Below, in pieces: positions 1-9,170 of a DNA stretch of 64,000 nucleotides. The position numbers and the translations under genes are program-made. Under the pieces are notes generated by a model, which saw only the letters and a program-made list of their open reading frames with translations, made no database searches and was not told the origin of the DNA. Positions within the stretch are counted from its first letter, which is position 1, and the number at the start of each line of letters is the position of its first letter. The DNA is from G965267335 sp965267335. GTDB taxonomy: Bacteria; Bacteroidota; Bacteroidia; Cytophagales; JAAEPT01. The DNA is taken from contig OZ253953.1 in NCBI GenBank assembly GCA_965267335.1, forward strand, positions 2,046,001 to 2,110,000, given 5' to 3'.

Positions 1-43
1 CCACTCAGGTAATCTGAAAGTAGTTGGTATGTTATTTTCTGAC

Positions 44-622
44 TCAAGTTCTTAGAATGTTCTTAATTTCAGGTCTTTCGTTGACTACTTTAATTAGTCT
101 TTGTTTGCATTTATAGTTCTTTGTTTTTGCAGCGTTCTCGTTGCTGAATCCCATTACTTTGCATATCTCTTTCATTGATAGCCCATTGTAAAAAGTATTG
201 ATCAGTAATTCTTTACAACGGTCACCCAATTCGTCAAGTAGCTTATAAAGCTGACTGCTCTTTTCCTTGTCAAAATAATCTGATTCCGGGTTTTCCGAAG
301 AGTCCTCATTCTTGAAATAAGTCTCTTCGATATCAGTCAATCTGTTTTTAATTTTGAGGCGATTGTACCAGGCATTTCTACTGATTGTATATATGTAACC
401 ATCAATTTCAGTTTCATATTTGTACTTGCCAAGTTTTACTTGTTTGTAAAAGGTAAGCACCGCATCCTGGAAAATATCTCTTGCCTCATCAGTATCTCCA
501 CCGGACTTCATTATCATAGCATTGACCTTGTAAAAGATCTTGATATACAATTGTTCAAAAACCTTCCCGTCTGATCCGGATCGGATAGCTTCCAATATTC
601 TTTTATCCTCTTTTTTACCCAA
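44..622 (-). CDS. RNA polymerase sigma-70 family (ECF-type) sigma factor
   Basis: A 192-residue protein with the two-domain layout of ECF sigma factors. A region 2-like segment (about residues 20-95) contains DEARDIFQDAVLTFYKQV and a Tyr/Trp-containing stretch (TISRNAWYNRLK). A C-terminal region 4 helix-turn-helix (about 130-180) contains GLSMKEICKVMGFSNENA. It would direct core RNA polymerase to a specific promoter set. The start is a TTG: an in-frame stop lies five codons upstream and there is no ATG between. No anti-sigma gene is adjacent. The divergent neighbour is a PorP/SprF gene, so control of the surface genes downstream is possible but is inference. Family call secure, regulon unknown. 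Confidence 0.9.
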   Translation of the reverse strand: MGKKEDKRILEAIRSGSDGKVFEQLYIKIFYKVNAMIMKSGGDTDEARDIFQDAVLTFYKQVKLGKYKYETEIDGYIYTISRNAWYNRLKIKNRLTDIEETYFKNEDSSENPESDYFDKEKSSQLYKLLDELGDRCKELLINTFYNGLSMKEICKVMGFSNENAAKTKNYKCKQRLIKVVNERPEIKNILRT

Positions 623-727
623 AATGAGTTTTGACTATTTGGTATTACAACAAGCTACTTCAATAAAAGTAACCCCACTGACAAAAAAAATGAATCTGTC
701 CATAAATCCGTTTATTTTTGCGAACTA

Positions 728-1639
728 ATGCATAGTGGTATTTTACATTTTTTCAGATTCATATTGTTGGCCGCGTTAATCCTTTGTAATGTCATTGCAG
801 GCTACACTCAGGAAGTACGATACCCGTTTTTATTTGAACAATTACCACAAAGTTTTGGGAACAATAATCCAGCATTTGAATCAAGGGCTGACCCTCTCTC
901 GCTACGCATCGGGTATAATGGACTTAATGCTCTCAGTAGTAATATTTATACAGTCTATGCGACAGGTTACGCAACTTTAAACAGGAAAGTACAAACAAAA
1001 TCCCATCAGCCCTTTATTAATGTGTTAAGTGATCATGAGGGACTATATATTGGGAGGAATCGGGTTTATGGTGGCTACCGGTATATCCAAAAGCTTTCAA
1101 ATAATTGGAGTTTAAGTGGTGGGGCTTCGGTAGGGATCGTCAGTCATAATATAAAAGGAAATATCGCAGTAGGCGGTACAAGCTCATCGGCACTAGATGG
1201 AAATTTAGGAGTTGTACTGAAGGCAAAGAAATCGAAAATAGGTATTTCCGTAAATCAGTTTCTGAATAATGAATTGGAATTATATAGTACAAAAACTGAG
1301 CTACTAAGACATTATGGAGTCTATGTTCAGCATAAAGAAGAAGTTACGCCAGATTTTTTGATTGAACTCAATGCTTATTCCCGGCTTACAAGTAAGGCCC
1401 AAAACGAATATATTATAGGAGTAAATGTTTACCATAATGAGTTACTAGCCGGTTTTACCTATAGAAGAGGTTTTGGTCTGATTACCATGTTGGGAATTGA
1501 AAGAATTCAGTGGGGGCGGAACTATTACGGACTTTCTTTTTCTTATAGAATTCCGATCAGAGCAAGGATTCCCGTTGATGCCAACCAGTTTGAGTGTTCA
1601 CTAAATTTTGTACTGGGGGATGGTGAGGGGTTACATTAA
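728..1639 (+). CDS. PorP/SprF family type IX secretion system membrane protein
   Basis: A 303-residue outer-membrane beta-barrel with an N-terminal signal peptide ending near AGYTQE. The family signature is visible: an early 'N-P-A' segment (FGNNNPAFES), alternating strands, and a late segment with glycine-rich barrel strands (LLAGFTYRRGFGLITMLG). PorP/SprF proteins act in the outer membrane with T9SS, and SprF-like members are paired with cargo carrying type B C-terminal domains. The next gene, 33 bp downstream on the same strand, encodes a short type B-like cargo, which fits this pairing. The pairing here is inferred from gene order; the family call rests on residue pattern and length. Confidence 0.85.
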   Translation: MHSGILHFFRFILLAALILCNVIAGYTQEVRYPFLFEQLPQSFGNNNPAFESRADPLSLRIGYNGLNALSSNIYTVYATGYATLNRKVQTKSHQPFINVLSDHEGLYIGRNRVYGGYRYIQKLSNNWSLSGGASVGIVSHNIKGNIAVGGTSSSALDGNLGVVLKAKKSKIGISVNQFLNNELELYSTKTELLRHYGVYVQHKEEVTPDFLIELNAYSRLTSKAQNEYIIGVNVYHNELLAGFTYRRGFGLITMLGIERIQWGRNYYGLSFSYRIPIRARIPVDANQFECSLNFVLGDGEGLH

Positions 1640-1672
1640 GGGTATGAATATTGTTGGAACTATATTGACACG

Positions 1673-2839
1673 TTGATTTACAGAATAATACACATATTGA
1701 CTTTGACCTTAGTACTGACTGGCGTTCGTGCTCAAACTCCTCCATGGGTAGGGGACCCAACTTCGGAGACCTTCAATATTATTATTGCTGATACTACTGA
1801 TTTCCAAATAACTGGTTATTCAGCAGAGGCAGGAGATTATATATCCGTACTTTATGATTCAGCGGGGTTACTTAAAGTAAGTAGTACCGTTAGGTACACC
1901 GGTAACTCGGACACGCTGGTGGCTTACGGAGATACAGGTTCTGATAATGGCTTTGAGGATGGAGAGATTTTCACCTTTTATATATGGGATAGTTCCGCCA
2001 ACTGTCAGATTTATGCCATTACTCCTACATATTTGGGTGGGGAACAGTCTTTTGCTGATGGAGGAGAAGCTACGGTAGATAATTTTATGGGCACGGTAAA
2101 TGGTTTTTTCTACTCTCATAATTATTTCTGTCAGAGCTACTCAGGTGCAGGGACTGATCCTGAACCATTTAAAATCGGGTATTTTGTTGACGACACAGTA
2201 TTCTTTAGCTCAGCTCCAGGTCTGGATATTGATTCGGCTTCCGGAGCAATAAATACACTTAATTCTCAACCGGGGGATTATCTGATAACAGTATCAGCAA
2301 GTCCTTCTTGTTTGTTAAATGACACGTTAAACATATCGATCGGAGATGGCTTTAATGATAGCTTGCCAAATAATTTATCTGAAGGGTTGTTGTGTTCTGA
2401 ACAAACCATCGATTTTTTACTTGATAGTGCGTATTTCTCGAATGGGCTTGAGCCTTATTCAATCAATATAATGGACACTGAAGCTATGTCTTCCATCAAC
2501 GGGAATAACCCTTGGGTCAACGACCTCGGTTTAGGTACATATCCGGTTTTTATTACCGATGCTCTGGGTTGTACTGATACATTAAGTCTGAGTGTTGCTC
2601 ATCTTGAAAACTGTGATCATCCTATCATTACTCCTGAATTGAATGATGAGTTCAGTACATATTATATTGATTGTGCTGGAGAATTGACTATCTATAATCG
2701 TTATGGTCAGCTTGTAAAGTCATTTTTAGGTCCGGTATCTTGGGATGCTACAGACAAAAATGGAGAACTCGTTCCTACCGGAGAGTACTTTATCTTCTGT
2801 AACGAAGAGAAAAAAGAACAGGTAACGGTCATTAGATAG
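1673..2839 (+). CDS. T9SS type B sorting domain-containing secreted protein
   Basis: A 388-residue secreted protein. A hydrophobic signal peptide (about 1-20, ending near GVRAQ) is followed by beta-rich adhesin-like sequence. The last roughly 70 residues resemble the gliding-motility-associated (type B) sorting domain: TIYNRYGQLV, then SWDATDKNGELVPTGEYFIF and a final VTVIR. The usual FxPNGDGxND start of that domain is reduced to TPELNDEF, so the domain is short. The start is a TTG overlapping the TGA of a 10-codon upstream reading frame (1644-1676). No better in-frame start exists after the stop at 1637. It probably forms an operon with the PorP/SprF gene. Function on the cell surface is unknown. 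Confidence 0.75.
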   Translation: MIYRIIHILTLTLVLTGVRAQTPPWVGDPTSETFNIIIADTTDFQITGYSAEAGDYISVLYDSAGLLKVSSTVRYTGNSDTLVAYGDTGSDNGFEDGEIFTFYIWDSSANCQIYAITPTYLGGEQSFADGGEATVDNFMGTVNGFFYSHNYFCQSYSGAGTDPEPFKIGYFVDDTVFFSSAPGLDIDSASGAINTLNSQPGDYLITVSASPSCLLNDTLNISIGDGFNDSLPNNLSEGLLCSEQTIDFLLDSAYFSNGLEPYSINIMDTEAMSSINGNNPWVNDLGLGTYPVFITDALGCTDTLSLSVAHLENCDHPIITPELNDEFSTYYIDCAGELTIYNRYGQLVKSFLGPVSWDATDKNGELVPTGEYFIFCNEEKKEQVTVIR

Positions 2840-2862
2840 CAGGGGTTACTTTTTCATAATGG

Positions 2863-2891
2863 GATTGTTGGCAAGTCAACAATCATTTTTT
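2863..2891 (+). terminator. Rho-independent terminator
   Basis: A perfect 8-bp stem GATTGTTG / CAACAATC with a 6-nt loop is followed by A and six T residues. It lies 24 bp after the stop of the type B cargo gene and 14 bp before the next start codon, so it separates the PorP/SprF-cargo pair from the beta-helix gene or sits in its leader. Confidence 0.8.
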
Positions 2892-2904
2892 AAAACCAAT
2901 AATT

Positions 2905-5229
2905 ATGAAAAAGTTTTTACTCAAAATTTCACTATTAGTTTGTTTAGTCTATACGGGATATGGAGCACAGCACTTTGTTCTAAGTTCTGCTGATGCAGGC
3001 TCGTTTACATTGAGAGATCAAATAACTAACTCTTCAGCTGGAGACACTATTTACTTCGATGTTGTTGATACAATTAGACTAACAACCGGAGTTATTACGA
3101 TTGATCATAACCTTACGATTTTCGGTACCGGCTTTCCAATAATATCAGGTGAGAACTCCTCAAGGATATTTGTTCTCACAAATAGTGCTACCCTTCATAT
3201 AGAAGACTTGACCATGGTAAATGGTACTGTAGGTGGCAGTGGTTATGGCGGTGGAGCAGTTTATTTGTCCGGAGGTAATGTGACAATGCTCCGATGTAAT
3301 TTCTATGATAATTCCTGTACTGGTGCGTTAAATACCTGGGGAGGTGGAGCCCTTAGTATAGCAAGTGGAACTGTTGTAGCAGAGGACTGTCATTTTGAAG
3401 GAAATAGTGTTTCGGGTAATGCAGCAGGGGGAGCAATTCATGTTCAAACTAGCTTGACACTGGAACGTTCGACAATAAATAATAACTCAGCCAGTGGTGG
3501 TGGCTGGAAATACGGTGGTGCTATTAATGCCTATGGTAGTGTTACACTTATTTATTCTACAGTTTCCGGAAACACCATTTCTACTTCGGGAAATGCTTAC
3601 GGTGCCGCCATAGCAAAAGCCAATCCAAGTGGTTTGATTAATATTCAGAACAGTACACTTACTGAAAATAGAATCTTAAGCGGAAACGATTGGGGGGGAG
3701 CACTTTTCCTCTGGGGGTCTGGACATATAATTAAGAATAGTATCGTTGGAGATAATTTTAATGCTTCCTTGCAAAACTCTGATATATACGCCAACACAAC
3801 AACAACTTCGGGAGGATATAATATTATTACTTCCGTTGTGAACGGTTTTAACCTTGTAAGTACTGATATTCAATCGTCACCGTTGCTGGGCGCTCTGCAG
3901 AATAACGGTGGTTATACACCAACTCACTCAATTAATTGTTCAAGCCCGGCTTATAATGCTGGAGATGATTCTGGCGCTGGAAGTGTAGATCAAAGAGGCG
4001 TTGTTAGTATCTCTCACGGACAACGCGATATTGGAGCGTTTGAGTTTAACGGTCCCCTTCCTACAGTTAGTTATTCCGTTAATGATGTAAGCTGCCATGG
4101 CGAGAGCGATGGATCAGCAAGCATTTCCAGTGCGTCTATAGGAGCAACTTATAATTGGTCAACCAACACTTCAGGGTTATCCATTAACAATCTGTCACCA
4201 GGTGAGTATTGGGTAGAAGAAGTTACAAGTGATGGTTGTGCTGACCGGGATACCTTTGATATTAATGAACCAACTGCTATTCTGGTCTCAATAGCGGAAA
4301 CAGATGTCACCTGTTTTGGTGATAACGATGGGGCCATCGATGTGTCGGTTTCAGGTGGTGCCTCGGGGTATACGTTTGATTGGGATATTGATGGGACGGG
4401 TGACTTTGATGACATGGAGGATCTGAATAATTTGTCTGGTGGAAATTATGTCTTGAATGTTCAGGATGCTGTTGGTTGTTTGGGTTCTAGTGGAATAGTC
4501 ACGATTACCGAACCAGCACAAGTCGGTATTTCTGCTATACCATCTGGTAATCAGTGCTATGGAGTCAATGATGGAGTAATAACAGTAAGTGGCTCCGGGG
4601 GTAGGACACCTTATATGTACAATATAGACGGAGGTACTTTTGTTAGTAGTGGAACCTTTAGTAATCTCGCTCCGGATTCTTATGTGGTGAAAGTACAAGA
4701 TTCGAGTGGGTGTCAAAGTGCAGGTGCTCAAATTAATTTCGGTGTACCTTCACAAATAACGTTAACGGCAATAGTAACAGATAATTCTGGGCCAGGTAAT
4801 GGAGCAATTGACCTTAGTGTTACTGGAGGTAATCCAGGGTATACATATTTGTGGGATGACAATGGAAACTCTGCAACCCAGGACATTTCGGGGCTCGTTG
4901 CAGGTAGCTATATGGTAACTGTGACCGATGCAACCCTATGTGAGGTTACGCAAACGTTCAGTGTAGGAGGAAGTATAACGGGAATTCAGGATGATTCTAT
5001 TTCAAAAATCAGAGTGTATCCCAACCCATTTAGTAAACAGTTATTCATAGACAGAGGGCAGTTTTCAGTGGTTGATTATCGTCTTTTTGATGTGTTAGGT
5101 AACCAAATTTCTCAGGGATACATTGAAGGAAATAAAGTATTGTTGGGAGATGAATTGTCCAACGGAATTTATTTGTTAATTATATCAATAGAGGGCCTGG
5201 AGAGATCATTTCGAATAGTCAAAGAATAG
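2905..5229 (+). CDS. Beta-helix, SprB-repeat and T9SS type A sorting domain protein
   Basis: A 774-residue secreted surface protein. A signal peptide (about 1-21, ending near GYGAQ) is followed by a right-handed parallel beta-helix region (about 24-380) with repeated short glycine/asparagine turns and YGGGAVYLSGG-type rungs. Four SprB-like repeats follow (about 390-690); the first three carry the cysteine-bearing motif VSCHGESDG, VTCFGDNDG or QCYGVNDG, while the fourth has GPGNGAIDL instead. A type A sorting domain (about 697-774: IRVYPNPF ... LSNGIYLL) completes the protein. Beta-helix domains often bind or cleave polysaccharide, and SprB repeats occur in gliding adhesins. The combination suggests an adhesive or carbohydrate-interacting surface protein. 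No catalytic residues could be assigned. Confidence 0.85.
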   Translation: MKKFLLKISLLVCLVYTGYGAQHFVLSSADAGSFTLRDQITNSSAGDTIYFDVVDTIRLTTGVITIDHNLTIFGTGFPIISGENSSRIFVLTNSATLHIEDLTMVNGTVGGSGYGGGAVYLSGGNVTMLRCNFYDNSCTGALNTWGGGALSIASGTVVAEDCHFEGNSVSGNAAGGAIHVQTSLTLERSTINNNSASGGGWKYGGAINAYGSVTLIYSTVSGNTISTSGNAYGAAIAKANPSGLINIQNSTLTENRILSGNDWGGALFLWGSGHIIKNSIVGDNFNASLQNSDIYANTTTTSGGYNIITSVVNGFNLVSTDIQSSPLLGALQNNGGYTPTHSINCSSPAYNAGDDSGAGSVDQRGVVSISHGQRDIGAFEFNGPLPTVSYSVNDVSCHGESDGSASISSASIGATYNWSTNTSGLSINNLSPGEYWVEEVTSDGCADRDTFDINEPTAILVSIAETDVTCFGDNDGAIDVSVSGGASGYTFDWDIDGTGDFDDMEDLNNLSGGNYVLNVQDAVGCLGSSGIVTITEPAQVGISAIPSGNQCYGVNDGVITVSGSGGRTPYMYNIDGGTFVSSGTFSNLAPDSYVVKVQDSSGCQSAGAQINFGVPSQITLTAIVTDNSGPGNGAIDLSVTGGNPGYTYLWDDNGNSATQDISGLVAGSYMVTVTDATLCEVTQTFSVGGSITGIQDDSISKIRVYPNPFSKQLFIDRGQFSVVDYRLFDVLGNQISQGYIEGNKVLLGDELSNGIYLLIISIEGLERSFRIVKE

Positions 5230-5253
5230 AAAATTTAGCTGCCTGAATGCCTT

Positions 5254-5287
5254 AAAAAGAAGTATGCCAACTGGCTGCTTCTTTTTT
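5254..5287 (+). terminator. Rho-independent terminator
   Basis: Arms AAAAAGAAG and CTTCTTTTT enclose a loop that itself can pair (GCC..GGC), ending in six T residues. It lies 25 bp after the beta-helix gene and 14 bp before the next ORF. Confidence 0.7.
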
Positions 5288-5300
5288 CGTATACTTAACT

Positions 5301-5669
5301 ATGTCATCCTGGGAATGTCCGGAATGTGGAAAAAAGTATGATAGTAAGCCTTCAGAATGTGATTGTGAGGATCTTACCTTCGTGTTTCATGAACCACAGT
5401 ATTTTATAGTTGAGGTGAAAGAAAAGCACCTTCAGGAATATCTGTATGGGGTTGCCGGATTACAGGAAACAAAAACTAATCAACTATTTAGAATTACCCC
5501 GCAGCTTTTTGAAAAAGCAAGTTCATTCCAGGATGTTGGCACTGGTGATTTCTATTTGATATCTGAAGATTTCGGAAGTGGTGAGGATGATGAAATGATT
5601 ATTAATTACAAGAGAATTTCCGAGGTTGATTTTGAGGTCCTTAAATCGAGTCTGGCCCGTAAAGAATAA
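5301..5669 (+). CDS. Small acidic protein with N-terminal zinc-ribbon-like motif
   Basis: A 122-residue protein I do not recognise. It begins WECPECGKKYDSKPSECDCED, giving a CPxC pair (residues 5 and 8) and a second C-x-C pair (about 18 and 20) that could hold one zinc ion. The remainder is acidic and probably a mixed alpha/beta domain without signal peptide or membrane segment, so it is probably cytoplasmic. It starts with ATG just after a terminator, so it may be read from its own promoter. No operon partner is evident. Confidence 0.65.
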   Translation: MSSWECPECGKKYDSKPSECDCEDLTFVFHEPQYFIVEVKEKHLQEYLYGVAGLQETKTNQLFRITPQLFEKASSFQDVGTGDFYLISEDFGSGEDDEMIINYKRISEVDFEVLKSSLARKE

Positions 5670-5832
5670 AGGTGCCGTTTACAGACACCCTTATTTTCAA
5701 CCAGCTATGTGACATCATAAGCATTTGATATCAAGTAAAAGATACAATTCAATGATAATACGTTGCCTTGATTATTAATACTTCGGAACATTTTTCTCAT
5801 TTTTATGTTCTACTGTTTGAAATATTAATAAC

Positions 5833-6780
5833 ATGATCATTCGCTTTTCAAAAAACCCTTTTAATCAAATCAGAGGGATAATAATCTACAACTGGAAAAA
5901 AATTGCTGTTTTCACCATTTTAAGCACTGCCGTAGCTTTATGTAATCATTATTACAATATGGGTTTCCTTAAGAACTACGTAGTTCCGGTAAGTATACTG
6001 GGGGGTGGTCTGGCTATTTTTCTGGGTTTTCGGAATAATTCAGCTTATGACCGATGGTGGGAAGCCAGAAAGATTTGGGGAGGAATAGTGAACAGAAGCC
6101 GAACCTGGGCACGACAAATTACCACGCTTGCGACACTTCAGCATACCAAAGATTTGAAAAATGAAAAGGAGCTATACGGTTTTCATAAAGAAATGATCTA
6201 TCGGCACCTGGCATGGATGAATGCGCTGCGATTACAATTGCGAGGGCAGGATGATTGGGAAGAAATCAAAAAGTACTTAGATGAAGATGAGTACAATACG
6301 TTACTGACAAAGAAAAATAAAGCAACACAGCTTGTTCAAAGGCAAGGAGAACGACTAACCGAGGCACTGAAGGAAGGAATTGTTGAAGATTTCAGACATA
6401 TGCAACTCGATAACTCACTTACCGAATTGTACGATTTACAAGGTAAGGCCGAACGAATCAAAGGGACCATCTTTCCATTTTATTATACTTATTTCACCAA
6501 GCTATTTCTGTGGGTGTTTATTATACTTCTACCTTGTAGCTTAGCAAATTTAGGATGGTTTAATATTCCCGTTTCAATAGTGATATCTTTTGTGTTTGCC
6601 ATATTAGACAAGTCTGGTACCGTTACTGAAGATCCGTTTAGAAACGTAGGAGCAGATGTCCCACTCAATTCTTTATGTAATACTATTGAGATTGATATGC
6701 TTGAGCAACTGGGTGAAACATCTGTTCCGGAGAAAATACAGGCCTCTGAAGGTAGGTTCGGGGTGCTCTATCTGAAGTAG
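5833..6780 (+). CDS. Bestrophin family ion channel protein
   Basis: A 315-residue inner-membrane protein of the bacterial bestrophin (UPF0187/RFP-TM) family. Recognisable elements are the N-terminal amphipathic stretch with two membrane helices (about 28-70), the conserved LGFRNNSAYDRWWEARK segment just after helix 2, IVNRSRTWARQ, and a C-terminal pair of helices (about 220-260) followed by the acidic TEDPFRNVGADVPL segment. Family members form pentameric anion or cation channels. Length matches the family. It converges on the SIMPL gene with only a few bases between stops. Confidence 0.93.
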   Translation: MIIRFSKNPFNQIRGIIIYNWKKIAVFTILSTAVALCNHYYNMGFLKNYVVPVSILGGGLAIFLGFRNNSAYDRWWEARKIWGGIVNRSRTWARQITTLATLQHTKDLKNEKELYGFHKEMIYRHLAWMNALRLQLRGQDDWEEIKKYLDEDEYNTLLTKKNKATQLVQRQGERLTEALKEGIVEDFRHMQLDNSLTELYDLQGKAERIKGTIFPFYYTYFTKLFLWVFIILLPCSLANLGWFNIPVSIVISFVFAILDKSGTVTEDPFRNVGADVPLNSLCNTIEIDMLEQLGETSVPEKIQASEGRFGVLYLK

Positions 6781-6784
6781 AGTA

Positions 6785-7516
6785 TTATTCTAACTCATAC
6801 TCTAACTTCATGGTGATCGTGGCAGTTTTCTTTTTGGAGGATGTATTAAAGGTCCCTCCCCAACTGAAACTTTCTCCCGAGTTTTGACCCGTGATTTGGA
6901 ATATGCCCATTTGCGCAGAAATTAGATCACCCATATTGCCACCTGAATTTTCGGCAATTTTTTCAGCACGGTTTCGTGCGTCTTCAGTTGCTTTGGAGAT
7001 CATATCAATCTTTAAATCGGCCAATTTTGTGTAGTAATACCGGGGCGGATTTGAATAAAACTCAATTCCCTGGTTTAGGAGTTCAGTGACTTCTCTGGAT
7101 AGAGCTTCAACTTTTTCTACATTCTCCGACTCTATTTGTACGGCTTGCCTAAGAATATATCCATCGAATTCGGTACCGGCATATTCTCCGTTATCATTGT
7201 ATCTGGCTTTGTTTTTTGTGTCTGTAGAAACAGCCTTGAAAATGATATTCTCTTTTTTGATTCCTTTTTCTAAAAGGTAACTCAAAGTTGCTTCTTTGTC
7301 TTTCTTCAGTTTTTCGTAGGCAGATTTTAAGTCATAGGCCTCACTGGAGAACCGACCTTCCCATACAATCAGGTCTGAGGTGAAGTTTTGGGTGCCTAAA
7401 CCAGTTACTGAAATTGTACTTTGTGTTTTGCTTCTTTCTACATAGGCATTGCCAAGGTAGTAGGAAGCTGCTATGATTGCTATTCCAAAAATTGTGGCAT
7501 TAAGGTGTTTTTTCAT
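6785..7516 (-). CDS. SIMPL domain-containing (DUF541) periplasmic protein
   Basis: A SIMPL/DUF541 protein with one N-terminal membrane anchor or signal (NATIFGIAIIAASYYLG) and a periplasmic domain. Family pattern includes ISVTGLGTQNF near the start of the domain, repeated A/T-rich amphipathic helices (ATEDARNRAEKIAENSGG) and a beta-strand end (ATITMKLEYELE). The preferred start is the ATG at 7516; a GTG 33 bases further upstream is also in frame and would add an SSSSPKK-type extension. Members are linked to envelope stress or signalling but have no agreed biochemical activity. Confidence 0.85.
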   Translation of the reverse strand: MKKHLNATIFGIAIIAASYYLGNAYVERSKTQSTISVTGLGTQNFTSDLIVWEGRFSSEAYDLKSAYEKLKKDKEATLSYLLEKGIKKENIIFKAVSTDTKNKARYNDNGEYAGTEFDGYILRQAVQIESENVEKVEALSREVTELLNQGIEFYSNPPRYYYTKLADLKIDMISKATEDARNRAEKIAENSGGNMGDLISAQMGIFQITGQNSGESFSWGGTFNTSSKKKTATITMKLEYELE

Positions 7517-7624
7517 CTCTTTTTTCGGTGAAGATGAAGACTTTGCCACTCAGTCTCTGGCGGATTTCTATACCTGATAGAATCTACAGAGTATCTGTAT
7601 TAATAAAATGTGTAACTGTACGGT

Positions 7625-8299
7625 TTAAAATAAATAACCAATCGTTAGATAGTACGAACTCCAGGTCATGTCAGCATTATCAATGGTAGCAATTTTGTCC
7701 AGTCCCTTTTCGTAATTGAAGTCTATGGTGTACCAATTGCTGTCATTGGCTTTTGCTTGTAGTCCAACGCCACCGACTACACTGGGGACAAAAGTCTCTG
7801 CCGTACTGATTTGTTGGTTTTCAAACCCATTGTCGTCATTGTAATCATCATCGCTGAATTGTCTGCTTTGTACTGCGAGTATGTTAAACCGGGACGATAC
7901 CCCACCAAAAACATTGAAACGGAAGGATTCGTTGCCAAGGCTGGCCTTCACTTTTACTGGTACGTCAACATATCCGAAGGTATACTTGTCTTCAAACTCT
8001 TCGTATATGGGCTCATTAAAAATGGTTTTTCCCACTTCAATTTTACCTGATGCTACACTATTTTCAAATGAGGCTCTCGCGTCAACCTGAAGCCCGATAA
8101 GATCATTGAACATATATGATCCGGTTCCTCCGAATCCATAATGCAACTTTGACGTGAAACTGTAGTCATTGTTTAGCTCAAGTGACGAAACACCAATGGA
8201 AAAGTTTGCACCAATTTTAAATCCCTGTTGTGAAAATGCATGGCTAACAATGCTTAATGCTAAAAGTGTAGGGTAAAGCAGTTTACTTCTCATGATCAT
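7625..8299 (-). CDS. Outer-membrane beta-barrel protein, PorT-like porin family
   Basis: A 224-residue protein with a signal peptide (ending near SHAFSQ) and then alternating hydrophobic and polar residues typical of an 8-strand barrel: GFKIGANFSIGVSSL, SYMFNDLIGLQVDARASF, FNVFGGVSSRFN, SYYLTIGYLF at the end. This is the common Bacteroidota 'outer membrane beta-barrel' (OMP_b-brl) type. Two possible ATG starts lie six bases apart (8299 and 8293). No specific ligand can be named. Confidence 0.8.
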   Translation of the reverse strand: MIMRSKLLYPTLLALSIVSHAFSQQGFKIGANFSIGVSSLELNNDYSFTSKLHYGFGGTGSYMFNDLIGLQVDARASFENSVASGKIEVGKTIFNEPIYEEFEDKYTFGYVDVPVKVKASLGNESFRFNVFGGVSSRFNILAVQSRQFSDDDYNDDNGFENQQISTAETFVPSVVGGVGLQAKANDSNWYTIDFNYEKGLDKIATIDNADMTWSSYYLTIGYLF

Positions 8300-8426
8300 T
8301 GTATGATTTTAAGGTTGAACAAATCGGAAATCCTTCATTGATAAGATAGAATATTTAAAGACAATATCAATGGGCCAATTTGCAAAGCCTATATCAAGTC
8401 TGTAACTTGCCCAAAATTATCAATAA

Positions 8427-8852
8427 ATGGGGATTTTCAATTTTGGTTCGTCCAAAAAAATTAAAGGTGCTAAGGAGGCGTATTTTGCAGTGATCTTTGC
8501 TGCAATGTCTGCGGATGGACGTATAGACGAGGAAGAAGTTAATACATTGCTACATGTAGTTTCGAATAAAAAAATGTTTCGAAACATGGATTTATCAGAT
8601 ACCTACAAAAAGGTAATGGAACTGTTTACAGATGTAGGTAGTGCCGGCATGGTAAAGGTAGCCGCACCAATGCTCAGTAAAGAACAAAGAAAAACGGCAT
8701 TCGTAACGGCTGTGGATTTCTTATTGTCCGATGGTTGTGTGGGTAAGGACGAGGAAAAGTTTCTTAACGCTATGCAGGAAGCTTTTAACTATGACGACCA
8801 AATCGTTAAAAATGTTAAAGAAGTAATCGTTTGGAAAAACAGAGAGCTATAA
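8427..8852 (+). CDS. TerB-like tellurite resistance family protein
   Basis: A 141-residue all-helical protein. The family hallmark is two EF-hand-like acidic turns between helices: MSADGRIDEEEVNTLL (about 28-43) and LSDGCVGKDEEKFLNAM (about 100-116). These are the metal-binding repeats of the TerB/DjlA-TerB fold. No signal peptide, so probably cytoplasmic. It is encoded alone; no ter operon is present, so a role in tellurite resistance should not be assumed. It converges on, and overlaps by 6 bp, the next minus-strand gene. Confidence 0.8.
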   Translation: MGIFNFGSSKKIKGAKEAYFAVIFAAMSADGRIDEEEVNTLLHVVSNKKMFRNMDLSDTYKKVMELFTDVGSAGMVKVAAPMLSKEQRKTAFVTAVDFLLSDGCVGKDEEKFLNAMQEAFNYDDQIVKNVKEVIVWKNREL

Positions 8853-9170
8853 TTTTTTCTTGATCCTAAGGTCTTTTATAGCTGACCCAAGAAATAACAG
8901 GCCGACCAGAATATCTATTGGCATCCAATACACCTTATGATAGAAGTATATTGGGAAAAGAGGGTTAAAGAGGATGCCTGAAATCAGGAATGAAATAATC
9001 CAGAAATTAAAGTCGTCATCCCACTCGTAGATTGTCAATGAAAGGCAAGAAATGAACACAACGACACGCAGAACCATATAGTAATCAAGAGGCAAAGGGG
9101 CAACAGCCAATAGCAGCATGATCGCCACTAAAACCTTGGCTATGATTATTATACTACGCATTTTTTTCAT
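8847..9170 (-). CDS. Small integral membrane protein, DUF6804-like
   Basis: A 107-residue protein with about four membrane helices: IIIIAKVLVAIMLLLAVAP, the YYMVLRVVVFISC segment, NFWIISFLISGILF, and IDILVGLLFLGSAIK. The YYxxLR motif and the short four-helix layout resemble the DUF6804 family, but I assign this from memory only. The reading frame is open to 9440, but the upstream 90 codons overlap the start of the divergent lipoprotein gene and look unlike the rest. The ATG at 9170 (MKKMRS) is the better start. Confidence 0.65.
   Translation of the reverse strand: MKKMRSIIIIAKVLVAIMLLLAVAPLPLDYYMVLRVVVFISCLSLTIYEWDDDFNFWIISFLISGILFNPLFPIYFYHKVYWMPIDILVGLLFLGSAIKDLRIKKKL

Noticed and set aside
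713..720. TATTTTTG as a Bacteroidota -7 promoter element (TAnnTTTG) for the PorP/SprF gene
   Set aside because: It lies only seven bases from the start codon and has no visible TTTG at -33; may be chance in A+T-rich DNA.
8427..8852. Functional tellurite resistance locus
   Set aside because: Only a TerB-like domain is present; no TerC, TerD or TerZ neighbours.
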